This document shows positions 26,502-35,331 of a DNA stretch of 64,000 nucleotides, piece by piece. The notes under the pieces were generated by a model. That model saw nothing but the letters and a program-made list of their open reading frames with translations, had not been told where the DNA came from and made no database searches. Numbering within the stretch: position 1 is the first letter of the stretch; each line of letters starts with the position of its first letter. The stretch is from an uncultured Pelagibacteraceae bacterium (GTDB lineage: Bacteria > Pseudomonadota > Alphaproteobacteria > Pelagibacterales > Pelagibacteraceae). Made by a program: the position numbers and the translations under genes. Location of the stretch: contig CACPPD010000003.1 of NCBI GenBank assembly GCA_902635865.1, forward strand, positions 1-64,000. Direction: 5' to 3'.

Positions 26502-27649
26502 AGATAAATAGAAGAGATTTTTTAAAAACAACTGCATTAACTTCCATGTACTTTGCAGGTTTCGGAATACCTACCTTTGCAAAATCAGGACCAAAGAAAA
26601 ATTTGGTCGTTGTCATGTTACGTGGTGGAATGGATGGATTATGTGCAGTCCCAATTAAAGATGATAAAAATTTTGAAAAACTTAGAAGTAAAATTAATCT
26701 TGATAAGACACTTAAATTAACGGGAGACTTTGATTTACATCCAGCACTTAAAACATTTAAGAAATTATGGGATGAAGATAATAGCGCTATAGTTCACGCT
26801 ACTAATATTCCTTATACTGGACGATCTCATTTTGATGGACAAAATTTAATGGAGTCAGGGGGAAAAATTCCATATCAGGTAAAAACTGGTTGGTTAGGAA
26901 GAGGTATGAAGACTGCTGGTTTAACCGGAAAAGGATTAGCTCTAGCTTTACCAATGCCTTTATTGATTAGAGGCGTACCTATGAATAATAATTATTTTCC
27001 AGTAGGTGACAGATTACCAAGTAAAGATACACTAAATCTTATAGATCAGGTTTACAAAGAACATGATGAAAAATTATTAGGAGAAAATCTTAAAATTATC
27101 ATGACTAGAGAGCTTACAAATACAGCGAGTGATGATAGTTGGGTGCTTGCAAGCAATGCAGGTCAAGAACTTTCAAAACCAAATGGGCCAAGAGTAGCTG
27201 TCTTTGAGGTAGATGGTTTTGATACCCATGCAGCTCAAGGATCAACTAACGGAGCTCACGCAGATTGTCTTAGTGATTACGATAAAATTGTAAAAGGTTT
27301 AAATCAATCAATGTCCAAAGAAACTTTTGATAATACTTTAATTGTAACACTGACTGAGTTTGGTAGAACAATAAAACAAAATAGCAGTAATGGAACTGAA
27401 CATGGCTATGGATCTGCTATTTTCTTAGCAGGAGGCTTAGTTAAAAAAGCTCAAATTTATACTGATTGGCCAGGATTAAAGAAAAAAGAATTATTTGAAG
27501 GAAGAGATTTAAATTCTACAATAGATTCAAGAGCAATATATGCTTCTGCAATGTCTACAGTCTTTGACGTAGATTTCAAAAAAATCACTAAAGAAGTTTT
27601 CTGGGGAGAAAATTTACTTAACTTATCTGATAAGCTTTTTAAGGTTTGA
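26498..27649 (+). CDS. DUF1501 family protein with Tat signal
   Basis: 383 residues belonging to DUF1501, a group structurally related to the alkaline phosphatase/sulfatase fold. The N-terminus NRRDFLKTTALTS is a twin-arginine signal (RRxFLK), so the folded protein should be exported. The core opens with LVVVMLRGGMDGLCAVPI, and the metal-site-like segments TGRSHFDGQNLMESG, FDTHAAQG and LTEFGRTIKQN follow; EHGYGSAIFLAGG is a family block near the end. Together with DUF1800 it forms the core of the cluster. Enzymatic activity is not established for the family to my knowledge. Confidence 0.85.
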   Translation: MKINRRDFLKTTALTSMYFAGFGIPTFAKSGPKKNLVVVMLRGGMDGLCAVPIKDDKNFEKLRSKINLDKTLKLTGDFDLHPALKTFKKLWDEDNSAIVHATNIPYTGRSHFDGQNLMESGGKIPYQVKTGWLGRGMKTAGLTGKGLALALPMPLLIRGVPMNNNYFPVGDRLPSKDTLNLIDQVYKEHDEKLLGENLKIIMTRELTNTASDDSWVLASNAGQELSKPNGPRVAVFEVDGFDTHAAQGSTNGAHADCLSDYDKIVKGLNQSMSKETFDNTLIVTLTEFGRTIKQNSSNGTEHGYGSAIFLAGGLVKKAQIYTDWPGLKKKELFEGRDLNSTIDSRAIYASAMSTVFDVDFKKITKEVFWGENLLNLSDKLFKV

Positions 27650-28656
27650 TGAAAAAATTATTAATTATTTTTTTATCTTTCTTATTTTTTATTAATTCTG
27701 CAAATTCTCAATCGAGATTCGGTGAATTGACTGAAATACTAGACGAAAAAATGCGTGGTAAAAACAACCAATGGGTTAGACCTCATCCAGGACCTTTTAT
27801 TTGGAACCATATTGAAAAAGAAAAAGGAAAGTTTAATTGGGAAAATGTGGATAAATATGTTTTATATGCTCAAGATCATAATCAAACAATTTTAGCTACT
27901 ATCTGGCCTCATGCAAATTGGGAGCAAAAATCCTGTAAAAGAAAAAAAGCAAAAAGTCCTTTTGGAAAACGTTTTACAAAATATTTAAGCAAACCTTGTT
28001 CTATGGAGGATTATGAAAATTTTCTAGTAAAATTAGTGGATCGTTATGATGGTGATGGTTCAAATGATATGCCTGGACTAACCAAACCAATAAAATATTG
28101 GGATGTGATGAATGAACCAGAGTTTAAAATGTTTTTTAAAGGAAGTGAGCAAGATTTTGTAGAAATTTTTAATTTTTCTTCAAAAGTAATAAAAGAAAAA
28201 CAACCAGATGCAGTAATTGTTATGGCTGGTGCAGCAGGAATGTTTCCAGAAAGTAAAAAATTTTGGAAATCTGCTTTGCCAAAAATTAAAGATCATTTTG
28301 ATATTGCAAATATTCATCATATAAGTGGTCCCGACGGACAATGTGATAAAGAGCTTTGGGTAGATGAATTTGCTGAATTATTAAAAAGTGTGGATGTTGA
28401 AAAACCAATTTGGCTTACAGAAGCAATGACCTGCGGCCCACCAGTAAAAGCTTGGGTAAATGCATTTTTAAATGGAGCTGAGCTAATCATTGATGTTGGT
28501 GTCAATGCACCAGGTCCAAAAATGAGTAAAAAGGGCAGAAAACAATTAAATGAATTTATTTCTGAATACGATGGTTTTACATCAATTAAAAGCATTTCAA
28601 AAAAACAAGTAGAATTTACATACAGTGATGGATCTAAAAAAATCTTAGATTTTTAA
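27649..28656 (+). CDS. Secreted TIM-barrel glycoside-hydrolase-like protein (clan GH-A type)
   Basis: 335 residues from ATG 27649 (a TTG just before it is in frame but unnecessary). A Sec signal peptide covers residues 1-20 (LLIIFLSFLFFINSANSQ). The mature part reads like a (beta/alpha)8 glycosidase: the VRPHPGPFIWNHIEKEKGKF opening is reminiscent of GH10/GH39 enzymes, the acid/base Glu lies in DVMNEPEF (E156), and the likely nucleophile in PIWLTEAM (E258), at the two expected strand ends. H224 follows in NIHHISG. Paired cysteines suggest periplasmic folding. Specificity unknown; a pseudo-enzyme is possible. Overlaps DUF1501 by one base. Confidence 0.72.
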   Translation: MKKLLIIFLSFLFFINSANSQSRFGELTEILDEKMRGKNNQWVRPHPGPFIWNHIEKEKGKFNWENVDKYVLYAQDHNQTILATIWPHANWEQKSCKRKKAKSPFGKRFTKYLSKPCSMEDYENFLVKLVDRYDGDGSNDMPGLTKPIKYWDVMNEPEFKMFFKGSEQDFVEIFNFSSKVIKEKQPDAVIVMAGAAGMFPESKKFWKSALPKIKDHFDIANIHHISGPDGQCDKELWVDEFAELLKSVDVEKPIWLTEAMTCGPPVKAWVNAFLNGAELIIDVGVNAPGPKMSKKGRKQLNEFISEYDGFTSIKSISKKQVEFTYSDGSKKILDF

Positions 28657-28667
28657 TTAAGCATTTA

Positions 28668-30185
28668 ATGAAAAAAATTTTATTAATATTTTTTGGTTTA
28701 TTTTTATTGAGTTTAAATGCTTATTCTAGTGAAAAAGTTATCAATGAAAAAATTTCATTTAAACCTTTTAAATGTGAGCAAATAAAATCAGAATTTATAA
28801 GAACTAAATCTGAAAACAATTGTTTAATTATTCAGAAGCTAGAAAATCATTATCAGGTTAAATCACATGACTATTCAATTAATACTTGGAATTCTCCTCA
28901 ATTATTAAAATATATAAGCAACAAAGATGGAAATAAAATTATTGCTCATACTTGGAATAATGTAGTTGAGTGGGGAAAACAATCTGACATACAACCATTT
29001 TCGCATCTTGTAAGTATAAGTTTAGAAAATTTAGATAATTTATTTAAAACAGATAATTTAGAATTAAAATCTAATCATTTAACATTGCCTTTAACGGCTA
29101 GAAGAATGAATGTTTTGGATATTGATAGCGATGGAAATAAAGAAATAGTTTATCTAGGTAATCGTGAAGATGGGAGAAACAGAAATAGCAGCTGGAAAGA
29201 TGTTAATTATATTTTTAATTTAAATTCAAATGAATTAAACAGTTTTGGATCACCTCATTTTTCTCATGATTTAATGTATTTTGATTTTAATCAAGATGGA
29301 TATTATGAAATTATTGACTACTTTTATGGTGACCAAAAACCTGGTGCTATCGAAGTTTGTGATATGAAAACCAATAAATGTCGTAAAGCTAAAAAAGCAA
29401 ATAATTTCATAGACATTGGATTTAATCATATTCTTTCAACAAAAAAAGGAGCAATTATTTTTGGAAGTTGCCCAGGTTTGGGAAACACAACTTTTTGTTG
29501 GTCTAAAGTAACTAGTAAAAAAAACAAATTAAAATTTGAAAAACTTGATAGCTATCAATTTAAAAAAAAACCGACTGATAAAGCAAACTTCCTTATATGG
29601 ACAGGAGATATAAACGATAAACCTGGTTATTGGGTAGAAGGATCAGATAAAAAAGTTTTTAAAATGGCTGATCGAGCTTGGATTTCTACTGCTATTGATT
29701 TCAACAAAGATGGTAATTTCGATAGTATTGGAGTTGCTAAAGATGTAGTTTGTAAGCGAAAAGATAATTCAAAACCATTTGATCGTGGAAAAGATTGTAA
29801 GACAGAAGAGTTTTTATATGTTTTTAAAAACAATGATGACAAGTCATTTGAAAAACATCAGGTAATGCCAGTTTCCCTAAATGGTTCATTTAGAATTGAA
29901 ACTGCTGACATAAATAAAGATGGAACCGATGACCTTTATGGTTTTAAAGAGGATTGGTTTAATCCGTGGATAGATTGCAAAAAACAAGTAAGTGCAATGT
30001 ATTTTAATCAAGACAATAAATCTTTTGAACAAGCATCTAAATCATTTAATCAAGAAAATTTTGGCTTATATGGTTGTGAACGAGCTTCTAGTTTTTTTAA
30101 AAACAATAATAATTATTATAGATTATTTATTACAATACCTTCTACAGACTCAAAGTTTGCTTATTTGGGGATTGAAAGATATTAG
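28668..30185 (+). CDS. Secreted FG-GAP/VCBS-like repeat protein
   Basis: 505-residue exported protein with a Sec signal (residues 1-20). Four calcium-type loops of the DxDxDGxxE class are visible, DIDSDGNKE (about 151), DFNQDGYYE (206), DFNKDGNFD (344) and DINKDGTDD (414), each inside a blade-like strand pattern. This is typical of FG-GAP/VCBS beta-propeller surface proteins that bind ligands or partner proteins. Several cysteine pairs fit an extracytoplasmic location. Last gene of the six-gene unit (11-nt gap after the glycosidase-like gene). Function unknown; a binding or lectin-like role is inference. Confidence 0.7.
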   Translation: MKKILLIFFGLFLLSLNAYSSEKVINEKISFKPFKCEQIKSEFIRTKSENNCLIIQKLENHYQVKSHDYSINTWNSPQLLKYISNKDGNKIIAHTWNNVVEWGKQSDIQPFSHLVSISLENLDNLFKTDNLELKSNHLTLPLTARRMNVLDIDSDGNKEIVYLGNREDGRNRNSSWKDVNYIFNLNSNELNSFGSPHFSHDLMYFDFNQDGYYEIIDYFYGDQKPGAIEVCDMKTNKCRKAKKANNFIDIGFNHILSTKKGAIIFGSCPGLGNTTFCWSKVTSKKNKLKFEKLDSYQFKKKPTDKANFLIWTGDINDKPGYWVEGSDKKVFKMADRAWISTAIDFNKDGNFDSIGVAKDVVCKRKDNSKPFDRGKDCKTEEFLYVFKNNDDKSFEKHQVMPVSLNGSFRIETADINKDGTDDLYGFKEDWFNPWIDCKKQVSAMYFNQDNKSFEQASKSFNQENFGLYGCERASSFFKNNNNYYRLFITIPSTDSKFAYLGIERY

Positions 30186-30403
30186 CAACAACCGCAGCTT
30201 TTTTTAGCAGCTTTTGGTTGATCATCAGTTTTTGCAGCTTCTAATTCTTTTTGTTCTTCCTCAAGAGCTTTTTGTTTCTTTAAAATCTTATCTTCAAAGT
30301 AATCATAAAGAGAAGCAAATCCCAATTTAGAGGCTCTTTTTTCCTCATAATTTCTTCGCCCTTTAAGGTTTTCAATTATTTTGACTATTTCTTGGTTTTG
30401 CAT
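30182..30403 (-). CDS. Small coiled protein with C-terminal cysteine cluster, unknown
   Basis: 73-residue charged protein. The first half is helical and basic (KIIENLKGRRNYEEKRASKLGF), the second a glutamate/lysine-rich coiled region. The last residues are KKSCGCC, three cysteines in four residues, which could bind a metal, carry a modification or be redox-active. It overlaps the end of the FG-GAP gene by 4 nt (tail to tail) and faces away from the urease operon, with 86 nt before ureD. I do not recognise the family. Confidence 0.6.
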   Translation of the reverse strand: MQNQEIVKIIENLKGRRNYEEKRASKLGFASLYDYFEDKILKKQKALEEEQKELEAAKTDDQPKAAKKSCGCC

Positions 30404-30489
30404 CCTCTCTTTTTATTTAAAAAGGCAAATAATTCAAGCTGTAAAAATTGGCAAATTATAAAAAGGTTATTTTGTGTTAGGATAAAGCC

Positions 30490-31299
30490 ATGAATATAAG
30501 TCAAAAAAAACTTGAAAAATCTAGGGGCAGATTAGAAATAAAAATTAAAGATCAAAATTTACAAAAACTTTACCAACAAGGATCTTCAAAAGCTTTGATG
30601 CCAGATTTTCATGAAAATTTAAAACAATTAATGCTTATCAACACTGCCGGTGGAATTACTAGTGGAGATGAATATGATTACAAATTTGAAATTGATAGTT
30701 CGAAACTTTGTATATCAACTCAGGCAGCAGAAAAAATTTATAGTGGTTTTGGTAATCCAGCCAACTTAAATATAAACTTAAATTTAACAAACAATTCTAG
30801 TCTATTTTGGTTACCTAAAGAACTAATTTTATTTAATAATTGTAATCTAAAAAGAAAAATTAATTTCAATTTATCAAAAGACTCGAATTTACTTCTTTGT
30901 GAAAATGTTATTTTTGGACGAACTTCTATGAAGGAGGAGTTTGAAAAGGGATATTTTTCAGATTTTTGGAATATTAATGTTGATAATAAATTAATTCATG
31001 CCGAAGCAATAAATACAGGTTTATTCGAAAAAAAATATTTGAATAGTTTTTCGACATTAAATAATAATTCTGCAGTTGCGACAATTATTATTGTAGGAAA
31101 TAAGTTTTTGAATAACTTTAATAATCTATCTGAAACTTTAACTAATAATGAAAATACAACTTCAAATTATTCTCAATGGGATAATAAATTGATCGTAAGA
31201 CTTTTATCTAAAGATAGTTATAATCTTAAATTTGCAATTGATAAAATTTTGTCATATTTTTTTGAAGGTTCAAAGATACCAAAAGTATGGAATATATAA
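30490..31299 (+). CDS. ureD: Urease accessory protein UreD
   Basis: 269-residue scaffold that, with UreF and UreG, inserts nickel into apo-urease. Family segments visible: MLINTAGGITSGDEYDYKFEID (about residues 51-72), TQAAEKIYSG, and FWLPKELILFNN. First gene of the cluster and separated from upstream by 86 nt, so a promoter is expected here. The ureA start follows on the next base. Confidence 0.93.
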   Translation: MNISQKKLEKSRGRLEIKIKDQNLQKLYQQGSSKALMPDFHENLKQLMLINTAGGITSGDEYDYKFEIDSSKLCISTQAAEKIYSGFGNPANLNINLNLTNNSSLFWLPKELILFNNCNLKRKINFNLSKDSNLLLCENVIFGRTSMKEEFEKGYFSDFWNINVDNKLIHAEAINTGLFEKKYLNSFSTLNNNSAVATIIIVGNKFLNNFNNLSETLTNNENTTSNYSQWDNKLIVRLLSKDSYNLKFAIDKILSYFFEGSKIPKVWNI

Positions 31300-31602
31300 A
31301 TGAAACTTACTCCTAGAGAAAAAGATAAACTTTTAATAAGCCTTGCAGCGATTGTCGCTAAAAATAGATTATCAAAAGGTATAAAATTGAATTATCCAGA
31401 AGCAATAGCTTTAATAACAGATTTTGTAGTAGAGGGAGCTAGAGAGGGTAAAAGTGTTGCAGAACTCATGGAGGCAGGAGCTCATGTTGTTAAAAAAAAG
31501 GATTGTATGGAGGGCATTCCAGATATGGTGAAGGAAGTTCAAGTTGAAGCTACTTTTCCTGATGGAACTAAATTAGTAACAGTGCACAAACCTATTAGAT
31601 GA
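31300..31602 (+). CDS. ureA: Urease subunit gamma
   Basis: 100-residue small structural subunit of urease. The full-length family pattern is seen: [17 protein letters not shown] start, [17 protein letters not shown] core, and [15 protein letters not shown] end. It begins on the base after ureD stops and is followed by ureB after 7 nt. The three structural subunits are separate genes, as in most bacteria. Confidence 0.97.
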   Translation: MKLTPREKDKLLISLAAIVAKNRLSKGIKLNYPEAIALITDFVVEGAREGKSVAELMEAGAHVVKKKDCMEGIPDMVKEVQVEATFPDGTKLVTVHKPIR

Positions 31603-31609
31603 TAATATT

Positions 31610-31915
31610 ATGAAGCCAGGTGAAATAATTACAAAAAATGAGCAAATAGACTTAAATAAAGATACCAAAGTTACTAAGATAAAAATTTCTAATTCTGGAG
31701 ATAGACCTGTACAAGTTGGAAGCCATTATCACTTTTTTGAAACAAATGAGTATTTAGTTTTTGATCGAGAATTAGCATATGGAAAAAGATTAAATATCCC
31801 ATCAGGAACCGCCGTAAGATTTGAACCAGGTCAATCTAAAGATGTTGAGCTTATAGAAATTAATGGATCAAAAAAAATATACGGGTTCAATAAGAAAGTT
31901 ATGGGTAATTTATAA
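31610..31915 (+). CDS. ureB: Urease subunit beta
   Basis: 101 residues; conserved blocks [29 protein letters not shown], and [21 protein letters not shown]. It is the middle structural subunit that, with UreA and UreC, builds the (ABC)3 trimer. Overlaps the ureC start codon by one base, implying coupled synthesis in equal amounts. Confidence 0.97.
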   Translation: MKPGEIITKNEQIDLNKDTKVTKIKISNSGDRPVQVGSHYHFFETNEYLVFDRELAYGKRLNIPSGTAVRFEPGQSKDVELIEINGSKKIYGFNKKVMGNL

Positions 31916-33621
31916 TGGCTAAAATTTCTAGAGCAGCTTATGCAGATATGTATGGGCCAACCACAGGAGATAAAGTAAGGCTCGCAGATACTGACTTATT
32001 TATCGAGGTTGAAAAAGATCTAACTACTTATGGTGAAGAAGTAAAATTTGGTGGTGGAAAAGTAATAAGAGATGGGATGGGCCAATCTCAAATTAGCAGA
32101 GAAAAAGGAGCTGCTGATACTGTTATTACCAACGCTTTAATAGTTGATGTAAACGGAATTTATAAAGCTGATGTTGGCTTAAAAGATGGAAAAATATTTG
32201 AAATTGGTAAAGCTGGTAACCCGGACACTCAATCTAAAGTAAATATTATTATTGGTCCAGGAACAGAGATAATTGCTGGTGAAGGAAAAATTTTAACAGC
32301 TGGAGGTTTTGATAGTCATATTCATTATATTTGTCCCCAACAAATTGATGATGCATTGCACTCAGGTATTACAACCATGCTTGGAGGAGGAACTGGACCT
32401 GCTCACGGTACACTTGCAACAACGTGTACTCCTGGACCATGGCATATACAAAGAATGATTCAATCTGCTGATGGTTTTTCTATGAATTTAGCTTTTGCTG
32501 GGAAAGGAAATTCTTCATTACCAGAAGGTCTTGAAGAACAAATTCTAGCAGGAGCTTCAGCATTAAAATTACATGAGGATTGGGGAACCACTCCTGGAGC
32601 AATTGATAATTGTTTAAATATTGCTGACAAAAATGATGTTCAAGTAATGATTCACACAGACACTTTAAATGAAAGTGGATTTGTAGAAAACACTATTAAA
32701 GCAATTAATAAAAGAACTATTCACGCTTTTCATACAGAGGGTGCTGGCGGCGGACATGCACCAGATATAATTAAAGTTTGTGGAGAAGAGTATGTTATTC
32801 CTTCTTCAACAAACCCGACTAGGCCGTACACAGTTAATACAATAGAAGAACATTTAGATATGCTTATGGTTTGTCACCATCTCGATAAATCTATTCCAGA
32901 GGATGTAGCATTTGCTGAAAGTAGAATAAGAAGAGAAACAATTGCAGCGGAAGACATTCTTCATGACATGGGAGCTTTTTCAATTATTGCATCAGATAGT
33001 CAGGCTATGGGAAGAGTCGGAGAGGTTATAATTAGAACTTGGCAAACTGCACATAAAATGAAAGTTCAAAGAGGAAGTCTACCAGAGGAAAAAGGGGATA
33101 ATGATAATTTTAGAGTTAAAAGGTATTTAGCAAAATATACAATTAATCCAGCAATTGCTCATGGAATTTCAAAACATATAGGTAGCATTGAAAAAAATAA
33201 ACGTGCAGATTTAGTTTTATGGGACCCAGCATTTTTTGGTGCCAAACCTGAGATGATATTAATAGGTGGAAGTATAGCTTGTGCGCAAATGGGAGACCCA
33301 AATGCATCAATTCCAACTCCACAACCAGTATACACTAGACCAATGTTTTCATCATTTGGGACGTCGTTAGAAAAATCCTCGGTAATTTTCACAAGTAAAC
33401 TAGCTCTTGAAAAGAATTCATTAAAAGATGCAAGTATTAGAAAAGACTTATTACCTGTAGAAAATACGAGATCTATTTCTAAAAAAGATATGATTTTAAA
33501 TAATAAGTGTCCAAAGATTGAAGTTAATCCTGAGACATATGAAGTAAAAGCTGATGGAGAAATAATTACTTGTGAACCAGCCAAAGAACTCCCTTTGGCA
33601 CAAAGATATTTTATGTTTTAG
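31915..33621 (+). CDS. ureC: Urease subunit alpha (nickel active site)
   Basis: 568-residue catalytic subunit hydrolysing urea to ammonia and carbamate. All nickel ligands are in place: H135 and H137 ([10 protein letters not shown]), carbamylated K218 and H220 ([11 protein letters not shown]), H247 (VMIHTDT), H273 (HAFHTE), and D361 (ASDSQAMGR). The mobile-flap C320 and catalytic H321 stand in MVCHHLDKS. Nothing is degenerate, so the enzyme should be active. Confidence 0.98.
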   Translation: MAKISRAAYADMYGPTTGDKVRLADTDLFIEVEKDLTTYGEEVKFGGGKVIRDGMGQSQISREKGAADTVITNALIVDVNGIYKADVGLKDGKIFEIGKAGNPDTQSKVNIIIGPGTEIIAGEGKILTAGGFDSHIHYICPQQIDDALHSGITTMLGGGTGPAHGTLATTCTPGPWHIQRMIQSADGFSMNLAFAGKGNSSLPEGLEEQILAGASALKLHEDWGTTPGAIDNCLNIADKNDVQVMIHTDTLNESGFVENTIKAINKRTIHAFHTEGAGGGHAPDIIKVCGEEYVIPSSTNPTRPYTVNTIEEHLDMLMVCHHLDKSIPEDVAFAESRIRRETIAAEDILHDMGAFSIIASDSQAMGRVGEVIIRTWQTAHKMKVQRGSLPEEKGDNDNFRVKRYLAKYTINPAIAHGISKHIGSIEKNKRADLVLWDPAFFGAKPEMILIGGSIACAQMGDPNASIPTPQPVYTRPMFSSFGTSLEKSSVIFTSKLALEKNSLKDASIRKDLLPVENTRSISKKDMILNNKCPKIEVNPETYEVKADGEIITCEPAKELPLAQRYFMF

Positions 33622-33624
33622 CTT

Positions 33625-34068
33625 ATGGATAATTGTTTTTTAATAGTTAATAAAATTGCCAAAAATAAAGCAAAAGACCACATATCTTTATCTTATGATG
33701 AGAGATTTTTAAGAAGAAAAAAACTTATTTCAGATAATGGTTTTGAATTTTTAGTCAATTTACCAGAGACAAAATCACTTTCAGAAAATCAAGCATTTAG
33801 GCTTCAAAGTGGAAACTTGATTTTAATAAAAAACAAAAAAGAAAGTTTACTTGAAATAAAAGGTAAAAATTTAATGCAACTTATATGGCATATTGGAAAT
33901 AGACATATGCCATGTCAAATTGAAAAAGATAAAATTTTTATTCAGTACGATGAAGTAATAAAAAAAATGATATTAAAATTAGGTGGAAAGGTTAAGAGAG
34001 TTTTAAGACCTTTTAAACCAGAGGGAGGAGCATATGGAATTGGTAGAACCCATAGCCATAAACACTAA
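33625..34068 (+). CDS. ureE: Urease accessory protein UreE, nickel metallochaperone
   Basis: 147 residues delivering nickel to the UreDFG complex. Family core: WHIGNRHMPCQIE (conserved His in the metal-binding loop) and [14 protein letters not shown] at the end. The C-terminal His tail is very short (only the closing HSHKH), unlike the long polyhistidine tails of some species. It overlaps the ureF start by 35 nt, and the sequence GAGGGAGG within ureE acts as the ureF ribosome-binding site. Confidence 0.93.
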   Translation: MDNCFLIVNKIAKNKAKDHISLSYDERFLRRKKLISDNGFEFLVNLPETKSLSENQAFRLQSGNLILIKNKKESLLEIKGKNLMQLIWHIGNRHMPCQIEKDKIFIQYDEVIKKMILKLGGKVKRVLRPFKPEGGAYGIGRTHSHKH

Positions 34069-34714
34069 ATTAAAAAATAAAAAAGATTTGAAAGAGTCTT
34101 TACAAATTCTTCAAACTTGGTTTTCACCATCATTTCCTATTGGAAGTTTTTCATATTCTCATGGTTTAGAAACGATGATTAATGATAATCTAATTAAGTC
34201 AAAAGAAGATATGTTGGATTATTTAAAATGTATCTTAAAACATGGAACTGGTAAAAATGATGTAATTTTAATGAAACATACTTATCAGGGAGAAGAGTTA
34301 AATGAACTCGCTCTATCACTTTGTCCAAGCAAAGAAAGAAAAATTGAGTCTGTTGAAATGGGTAATGCATTTAGAAAAGTTTTAGCTGATAGTTGGGATT
34401 TTAAAATTCTTGAAAATACTGCATATCCAATTGCAGTTGCTAAAGCAGCCAAACATTTTGATATACCCTTAAATTTAACAACTGTATCTTATCTACAATC
34501 CTTTGTATCAAACCTAATAAATGTTTGTATTAAACATATACCAATCGGACAAAAAATTGGTCAAGACTGTATAATTCAGACTTATGATTTAATTAGAGAA
34601 ATAGAAAAAGAAAGTGAAAATTTAAATTTAGAAGACTTAGGTGGAATTTGTTTTAATAGTGATATCTACAGTATTAAGCATGAAAATTTAAAAACACGAA
34701 TTTATAAAACATGA
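34034..34714 (+). CDS. ureF: Urease accessory protein UreF
   Basis: 226-residue all-helical activator in the UreD2F2G2 complex that gates GTPase activity of UreG. Recognisable blocks: [21 protein letters not shown] near the start, FRKVLADSW, and [10 protein letters not shown] in the last third. Start chosen at 34034, where a GAGGGAGG Shine-Dalgarno sits inside ureE. Overlaps ureG by 4 nt. Confidence 0.94.
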   Translation: MELVEPIAINTKLKNKKDLKESLQILQTWFSPSFPIGSFSYSHGLETMINDNLIKSKEDMLDYLKCILKHGTGKNDVILMKHTYQGEELNELALSLCPSKERKIESVEMGNAFRKVLADSWDFKILENTAYPIAVAKAAKHFDIPLNLTTVSYLQSFVSNLINVCIKHIPIGQKIGQDCIIQTYDLIREIEKESENLNLEDLGGICFNSDIYSIKHENLKTRIYKT

Positions 34715-35322
34715 AAAATATAAATGGACCATTAAAAGTTGGAATAGGTGGACCTGTTGGTGCAGGAAAAACTAGTTTGACTGCTGAACTGTGTAAATTT
34801 TTGTCAAAGAAAATTTCTATGGCTGTAATATCAAACGATATTTATACAAAAGAAGATGCAGAATTTTTGATGAAAGTTCAGGCTTTACCTCTTGAGAGAA
34901 TTAAAGGAGTTGAAACAGGAGGGTGTCCACATACTGCAATCCGTGAAGATGCTTCAATTAATATGCTTGCTGTAGAAAATATGAAAAAAAAATTTCCTGA
35001 TCTTGATTTGATTTTAATCGAGTCTGGTGGAGACAATTTAGCAGCAACTTTTAGTCCTGAATTAGTTGATCTATCTATTTATGTTATTGACGTTGGTATG
35101 GGTGGAGATATCCCTAGAAAAGGTGGCCCTGCTATTCAAAAATCAGACTTGTTAATTATTAACAAGACAGATTTAGCTCCTCATGTAGAAGTTAATCTGG
35201 AAACCATGAAAGAAGACGTAAAAAAGGCCCGAAATGGCTTACCTTATGTTTTTTGTCAGATGAAAAAACAAATCGGTGTCGAAGATGTTGCTAAATTCTT
35301 ATTTTCATCAGGTGGACTATAG
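34711..35322 (+). CDS. ureG: Urease accessory GTPase UreG
   Basis: 203-residue SIMIBI GTPase that powers nickel insertion. P-loop [14 protein letters not shown], nickel motif [14 protein letters not shown] (the C-P-H metal site), switch region [15 protein letters not shown], and the guanine-specificity NKTD all present. Last urease gene; the next gene is convergent umuC. No urea transporter is encoded next to the cluster. Confidence 0.97.
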   Translation: MKNINGPLKVGIGGPVGAGKTSLTAELCKFLSKKISMAVISNDIYTKEDAEFLMKVQALPLERIKGVETGGCPHTAIREDASINMLAVENMKKKFPDLDLILIESGGDNLAATFSPELVDLSIYVIDVGMGGDIPRKGGPAIQKSDLLIINKTDLAPHVEVNLETMKEDVKKARNGLPYVFCQMKKQIGVEDVAKFLFSSGGL

Positions 35323-35331
35323 AGTTTTTTT

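Noticed and set aside
22867-30185. Reading the DUF1800/DUF1501 cluster as a phage-defence island
   Set aside because: No nuclease, helicase, NTPase, reverse transcriptase or sensor domain is present; signal peptides and glycosyltransferases point to the envelope instead.
33159-33584. 141-codon minus-strand ORF opposite ureC
   Set aside because: Complement of conserved ureC sequence, no Shine-Dalgarno, and it lies wholly within a highly conserved gene.
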